Origin: Cryptomeria japonica
Lineage: Eukaryota > Streptophyta > Pinopsida > Cupressales > Cupressaceae
Length of the DNA: 64,000 bases
Reading direction: 5' to 3'
NCBI RefSeq assembly: GCF_030272615.1
Contig: NC_081410.1
Coordinates: 507,245,942 to 507,309,941 of the forward strand
Shown: in pieces, positions 58,841-64,000 of the stretch
How the letters are laid out: each line of letters opens with the position of its first letter
How positions within the stretch are numbered: the first letter of the stretch is position 1
Translations under genes and position numbers: made by a program
The notes under the pieces: model-generated
Told to the model about the DNA's origin: nothing
Seen by the model: only the letters and a program-made list of their open reading frames with translations
Database searches by the model: none

Positions 58841-61301
58841 ACCTCACCCAAAATTGCTTGTCCTTGAAAGCAATGATCATGGAGTTTTAAAAATGACTTC
58901 CAATGTGAAATGGCTTTGTAAACACACATGGAATAAACATGCAAGAAACATATCAGGCATGAACCGAACATAGAGCATACATAGAAAAATACATAGCATA
59001 TACATGGATATATGCAAACATGGAGCATATACACAAATACATGTATTGTTAGATTCCTTCTTATTGACTAGAATGATTCATCAATTCATGTTTACCCTAT
59101 AGGTTTGCAAGATCAAATCTCTGATACATAATGTAATTCTTCTTTTCACTAAATGTAAATAACTTTAAAAGCAAGGTAATTAATTTACTATTTACTATAA
59201 AGTTCTAATGTAATATTTAATGCATTTCAAAAGTAAATTATTTAATGTCATAATAAATGAATTACTCACAAATTTATATTGACTAAACATTTAAACTATA
59301 GCAATACAACATTCACTAACAAACATATTAATGTGTGGAATTTTAGAAATATTAATATGCATCAATGGTCAAATGATAGAACTTTAATAACATTAATATG
59401 TAGTAATAAATAATGAACCATGAAAACATCAATATCTGCAAATATACATATAAATATATGAATTTGTGAAATTTGGAAAGGCCTTCTATTGGCACACAAA
59501 GGGTGAGTTATAGGTCCTAGCTTTCCATGACAAGGAAGCACTCCAGGAGGACAAGTTCCTACACAACCTCACATGCCTTCATGACACAAAATAAAACACA
59601 ACTCTGACCAAGATACTCCTGGATGTACGTTGTACCCTGAGTTGGACACACATTGTGTGCCCCTTCTCTAAGGCCAAATGCTAGCCATAGACCTTTGCAA
59701 TTCCCTCTTTTGTGCTCTCCTTAATTATTCCTCCTTTTTTTTTCATGTAGCCTTCCCTATTAAATAACAAGGTTACATGATGTCACAGTGGTGGTTACAA
59801 AAGTCACAGTCCTTCATAACAATAATAATGATCATAATTACATTTATTTAATACTCTTTATTACAATATAATTTTATGGAAAAAATATTGTAACAATATT
59901 AGTTGGGCAAAATAATCCCTTAGGGGAAGCCCACGAGTAGTCATTATAGATCCTAAATGGTGCATCAAATTTTGTTGATTTTTTTTGTTGTTGTCTCTAT
60001 ATATGACTTACCTACTTATAGCTATTGTCCTGGGTGGTAACAAAAAACATTATGGGATATGTTATACACACAAGGGTCAAAAAGTGGTAATTTTAAAGTG
60101 TCACCAAAAACATGACCCCTTCTATGCCATTACCCGTTCCGTTAGATAACCACAAAAAAATATAAATATACCTAATTACTAATTTAAAAAAATACCTACT
60201 TTTCAATGTTCTAAAATGTGTGAGGTCGCTCATCTATAAACATTAAGTTTCAATAGGGAGGGCCATTAAATTTTGGCATTTGATGTTTTTGTTCACCATC
60301 CACCACATGCATATTTCAAATGGCGTCAGTGAAAGGACACTTTTGTGCCTCTTACTTCATTTTTTATGGACAACAACTAGCTCCATTTTCACCATGATTG
60401 TTGTCCACCCTCCTCTTCAATCATTACACGTTGTCTCTACCCTCATCTCCATATTATCTCGCGGAAGTAGGTTCTAGGTAACAACAACATGTCACTCCTC
60501 CTTGCAGTTTGTTGTCAATAATAAATGGTTTGTTGCCATTCCTCCTTGTAGTTTGTTGTCTTTCTTCATCATTTATTTGTATGGTGTAGAGGGTTTCATT
60601 TTATACTATGGAATTATTACATCAACTATGAAATAAATATAACATAGTGTTTTTTTTTTGAATCCCTGGTTTATAATCATGAAATTTTATGGCTATATGA
60701 TTGTTGTCTCATTTTTTGTCTTCTTTCAAGATTACACTTCGTGGATGCTCTTTACATTTCAGGAAATGTCAACCTATCACTTCTCCTTACATTTGTAGAC
60801 AATGATATGATTTAATCTATATTATTCCACTTATCTTGTCAATTTTGCATCATTGTACAGGTGTTGTGTATGGTTTTATTATATTGTGAAATAATTTTAG
60901 TGTTTGTGAGATATTTATTATCTTTTTGGGTATAGGATTATTGTTCCTATTTTTAGTTTAAACATTAGATAAGGGAATGTTTTTTGTATTCTATCATAAA
61001 AAAGATAGTTCATTTTGCTTCCACAAACATGGGTTTGAATGTTGGTTGGACTCTATTTTTCTAAATTAAATAGGGACAGGGGTGTTGCAAGTCAAGTTCC
61101 AAATTGAAGAATTCAATTCAATTCTTTGGTTTTTTTAGGTAATATATTTGTTTCTTTTAATTTGTAAGTTGTTTGTGGTATAATTTTGCAAGCCATTATA
61201 GTTTTAGTGTGCTCGGTTGAGCAAACTCTATTATCTAATTCTATAATGTAATAAATGGCTATTTTTTAATGTAGTATATTTCCTACCAAGTGTGATCAAT
61301 T
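58841..61301. other. Gene-free region, possibly decayed element interior
   Basis: No protein motif is recognised on either strand. The first ~200 bases have CATA-rich simple sequence and could be the 3' interior of a minus-strand gypsy-type element. A short repeat (CTCCTTG.AGTTTGTTGTC) occurs twice at about 60497-60565. CAATT at 61297-61301 is the base string next to element F. Confidence 0.45.
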
Positions 61302-62484
61302 TGTTGGCATTATGATGCATTTTGTGTGACCGGTTAAATGGTTGTCTTTGTTGGCAACATCAACTTCTAAGTCTCTACAGTCCACAGGTAAAGGAGTAAA
61401 GGGTAACCGGTGAAGAACAATAGTCCTTATTCCTATTGGCAGTGAGTAGACCAATATACAGGGGTTAACTGGCTAAGTAGAAAGTAGTCCTTAGTCCTAT
61501 CGGTAGTGAGTAAACCAGTATACAGGGGTTAACCCACTAAGTAGAAAGTAGACCGGTATACAGGAGGTAACCGACTAGGCAGAACTGGACCAGTACATAG
61601 GCAACAACCGGCATCACAGGAGTCTCAACCGACAGACTTAGAAACATCTAGTTGAACCGACGGTCTTCCCTTTTCAATCGGCAAGATTTTTGGCATGAAC
61701 AGTTGTCTTGACCGATATTCCCAGAATGATTTTTGGAGAGCAATTTGAGGCGTAATAACAAATTTTTGAATCTGATTTTTGGAGGAAAAGTTGGCGCCAG
61801 AACCAAATGCTAATATATTCACATCTTTCATTCTAATTGTGTGTGTTGTCAATGTGAATGTTAACAGGGTGAACAAAGTAGAGTGCAATAGAAAGAGGTA
61901 TTAATTAGTGAAGCCAACACCAATCAGAAGAACAAAGCATGCAAAGTGGATCTATGAGACAGAGGTAGTGTCATCAATCAGATCAATTGTCTTTGTTGCC
62001 TTCGAATAATTGCAGCATTGTAAATCCCTTAACAAGGTGAACCTTAACCGGTTCTTCATGTAAAATCTCTTAACAAAGTCACTTCTAATATGAAGTTGTA
62101 AAATCCTCTAGCAAGGTGAAATTCAATAGGTTCTAAGGTATTCTTAACCGGATACCAGTCACTTCTAATAGGGTGATGTTCTTAGAAAGAATTGTTTGTA
62201 AGCTCTTAACAAGGCACTCTTTTTCATTGCAGTAAAAGAGATTGTGGGTTATCCCCACTGTGATTTTCTCCCTCTAACTGAGGGTTTCCACGTATAATTG
62301 CTAGTGTTATGTGATTCTTATTTGTGCATGAAAATCTCTTTTCTTCATTGTTCTCTACTTTAATGATAAATGAAATGTTTTAAATTATTAGGATAGTTGC
62401 AGACCGGCTAGCTTGAAAGTTTGAATTGTGTATAAACTGTTTTGACTGATTCACCCCCCTCTCAGTCACCAGTTAATGCTAACA
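61302..62484 (+). repeat. 5' LTR of element F
   Basis: 1,183 bases. The 5' part is rich in ACCGGT / CAGTATACAGGGGTTAAC repeats (about 61440-61570). The 3' part has GGTTATCCCCAC, GAGGGTTTCCACGTA and CTGATTCACCCCCCTCTCAGT. A partner LTR is not in the window, so the left edge rests on TGTTGG and on the position of the primer site at the right edge. Confidence 0.78.
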
Positions 62485-62500
62485 ATTGGTATCAGAGCCT
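62485..62500 (+). promoter_or_regulatory. tRNA primer-binding site of element F
   Basis: ATTGGTATCAGAGCCT, a perfect initiator-Met type site, directly follows the LTR. Confidence 0.9.
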
Positions 62501-62539
62501 AGGTCCTCTGAAGAAAACTTTGACAACTTGAGGAAATAG

Positions 62540-63267
62540 ATCACGGAGGAATACCGATATCAGAATCAAATTGATGAAGCTAATGAAATGATTGCTCAGC
62601 TGAAAGAAAGACTGAGAAAATCACTTGCTAAAAGGAAGGAACTAGCTCTACAACTAAATGAGAGTTAGGATATCATAAATAAACTCTCTAAACAAAGTGG
62701 ATCTAAAGAAGCAAAGGAAGCAATCTCAGAACTGATGAAAAATAACAAGAAGTTCACTCAAAAAATTGCATATCTAAAAATAGACTATGAAAGTCAGGCC
62801 CTGAGAATGACTGAAATACTAGAAGTGAAAAGGATAGCAGATAAAAGAAAAAGAGATGCGGAAGAAGTTTTGTCAAAATTTGAAAAAGCGAAAAGGCTTG
62901 TTGAAGAATCCCTAAGAGAAAATGATACAATAATCATTGAAAATGATGAAGAAGTCTAAATTCTCACTCAGGAGAATGAAGCCATGCATGAGCATCTGCA
63001 TGACAAAGCAAAGGAAAAGGAGAAGATGAAGAAAGAGATTGAACAACTCAAAAATGAGTTGAAAGCTGCAAATGAGAGAAATGAAAAGTTGATAAAATTT
63101 AATGAAATATCTAAGAAGATAGATGAACAATTAAAATCTTAGAGGAGAACAAAGGAGACAAGTGGTCTTGGTTACTCTGGTATAGGTCCTATGGAAACTG
63201 GAGAATCATCTAAATCCAAAAGGATGAAGGATGATAAAAGGAAAAAATTGGGAATGAAAGGTATGTA
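62540..63267 (+). pseudogene. gag-like coiled-coil protein of element F (truncated)
   Basis: The frame containing ITEEYRYQNQIDEANEMIAQL parallels the N-terminus of the E gag but has no ATG at the corresponding place. A long charged coiled coil follows, with stops near 62666, 62957 and 63140. Near the end come KIDEQLKS and, after a stop, SGLGYSG and GESSK. The frame stops at 63267, before any zinc knuckle. Its match to E over the GLGY/GESSK part shows that the two elements share a gag type. Confidence 0.75.
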
Positions 63268-64000
63268 ATGCAGAGGAAGGGTGTGGGAAATGAGTTTGAA
63301 TGAGCCCTTAATATTTATAAGGTAAATACAAGGTTCAAAACCCTTAGGCCTACTAGCACCCAAATGACTTAGACAGGTTAAATGCAAACCAGCACTTCTC
63401 CAAATGATTCTAAAGGTATGGGAGGTGTCCTTAAGTCTAAAATGAAAGGATTAACCAAGTTTTTCCCTTATGTGTGGTTGTTACTAGCCAAACCCCAAAT
63501 TCTACCTTGTAGCCTATTTGCCCCTATTAGCCCTATAGCAATGGAATTTAATTGTTTCCACTCAAATTTTCGAAAGAAATAAACAAATAAATAATATATT
63601 CTCGTACCTTTTTGGCTCTACTTTGACATATCAAAAACTTACAAGAGGTTATTTTGGAAAGTATATGCTGTCCTGCAACTGTGTATTGCTTTGAGACCCC
63701 AAAAATGGTAAATTTACAAAGAAGGTATGTGATTTCTTAACTCCTTGACTCCCAAAGTTTCAACAATCATCAAATATGGTGCAAGACCAATGAATATTCA
63801 ATTGGTTTCAAGGTTTGACCTCCCTAGGTGCAAGATCCCTAATTTAGTCTTCGTCAAACACTTAAAAGTAGGGTTTCGCACACATCCCTCTTCCAAACAC
63901 TATTTCACCAAACTGATGATGGATTCACCTTGTCTTGGACATACCTTAACACTTCAAGCCATAAAATATACCCCTCATTAATTCATATTTGCTACTGCTA
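63268..64000. other. Unassigned sequence at the right edge
   Basis: No gene or known element is recognised. The change of character at 63268 suggests a junction: either an insertion into element F or its truncation point. Confidence 0.4.

Larger units (their letters stand above)
61302..63267 (+). mobile_element. Element F: 5' part of a Copia-like element related to E
   Basis: The LTR spans 61302-62484 (TGTTGGCATTATGATG to AATGCTAACA), with a primer site and gag relic behind it. After 63267 the sequence no longer resembles an element interior and no second LTR is seen before the window ends, so the element is truncated or interrupted there. The gag matches that of E in layout (coiled coil, then GLGY and GESSK) but the LTR sequences differ. 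Confidence 0.75.

Noticed and set aside
1-64000. CRISPR arrays, bacterial operons, rRNA or tRNA genes
   Set aside because: No regular spacer arrays, Shine-Dalgarno-led gene clusters or cloverleaf/rRNA sequences are visible. The tandem repeats found are satellite-like or simple, and everything else fits plant nuclear DNA.

Overview
The window reads as nuclear DNA from a large-genome seed plant. It is AT-rich, holds no intact host gene, and is built mostly from LTR retrotransposons nested inside one another. Several start with the plant initiator-Met tRNA primer site (TGGTATCAGAG and variants), have 1-4 kb LTRs and are flanked by 5-bp target-site duplications. A plant-type cytochrome P450 tail is the only host-like gene fragment. 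A gymnosperm (conifer-like) source is plausible from the element sizes and decay, but the sequence alone does not prove it. Almost every reading frame carries stops or frameshifts, so nearly all coding features are relics.

Layout. 1-2093 (-): decayed transposase-like gene with three acidic motifs in DDE-like order. 2.6-5.8 kb: a simple-repeat block with GA tracts, a ~450-bp tandem repeat, a both-orientation 20-bp palindromic array and an AT-repeat. 6695-34541: a nested stack. The outer layer is a gag-only Ty3/gypsy-type element (A) whose ~3.8-kb 3' LTR was hit twice. Copia element B (10411-24972, minus, TSD CATAT) was itself hit by a pol-less element C (14911-22476, plus, TSD CCTTT). Copia element D (26739-33980, plus, TSD CATGT) sits further along the same LTR. 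34.5-41.8 kb: a LINE RNase H relic (-), then a decayed Copia gag element X (-) containing a 1.5-kb insertion, a solo LTR of family B and a truncated poly(A) retroposon. 41.8-45.2 kb: unassigned AT-rich DNA with a diverged duplication and a cluster of palindromes.

45175-53273 is the most interesting feature: element E, a complete LTR element (TSD CTTAG) with a Copia-style gag (coiled coil, GLGY motif, zinc knuckles). It has no protease, integrase, RT or RNase H. In their place is one very long ORF of unknown function, about 1,120 codons. 53279-55480 is X', a second copy of X that preserves the empty site of the solo LTR. 57454-57797 (-) is a P450 C-terminal fragment. 58168-58840 is a minus-strand LTR with a polypurine-like tract on one side and a primer-site-like sequence on the other. 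61302-63267 is element F, with its LTR and a gag related to that of E, cut off before any downstream ORF.

How the parts relate. B and D carry the usual Copia order gag-PR-IN-RT-RNase H and were once autonomous. A, C and E keep the cis signals (LTRs, polypurine tracts; A and E also a primer site) but lack pol. They look like parasites mobilised in trans, and C and E each carry an additional reading frame that I cannot assign to a known retrotransposon function.
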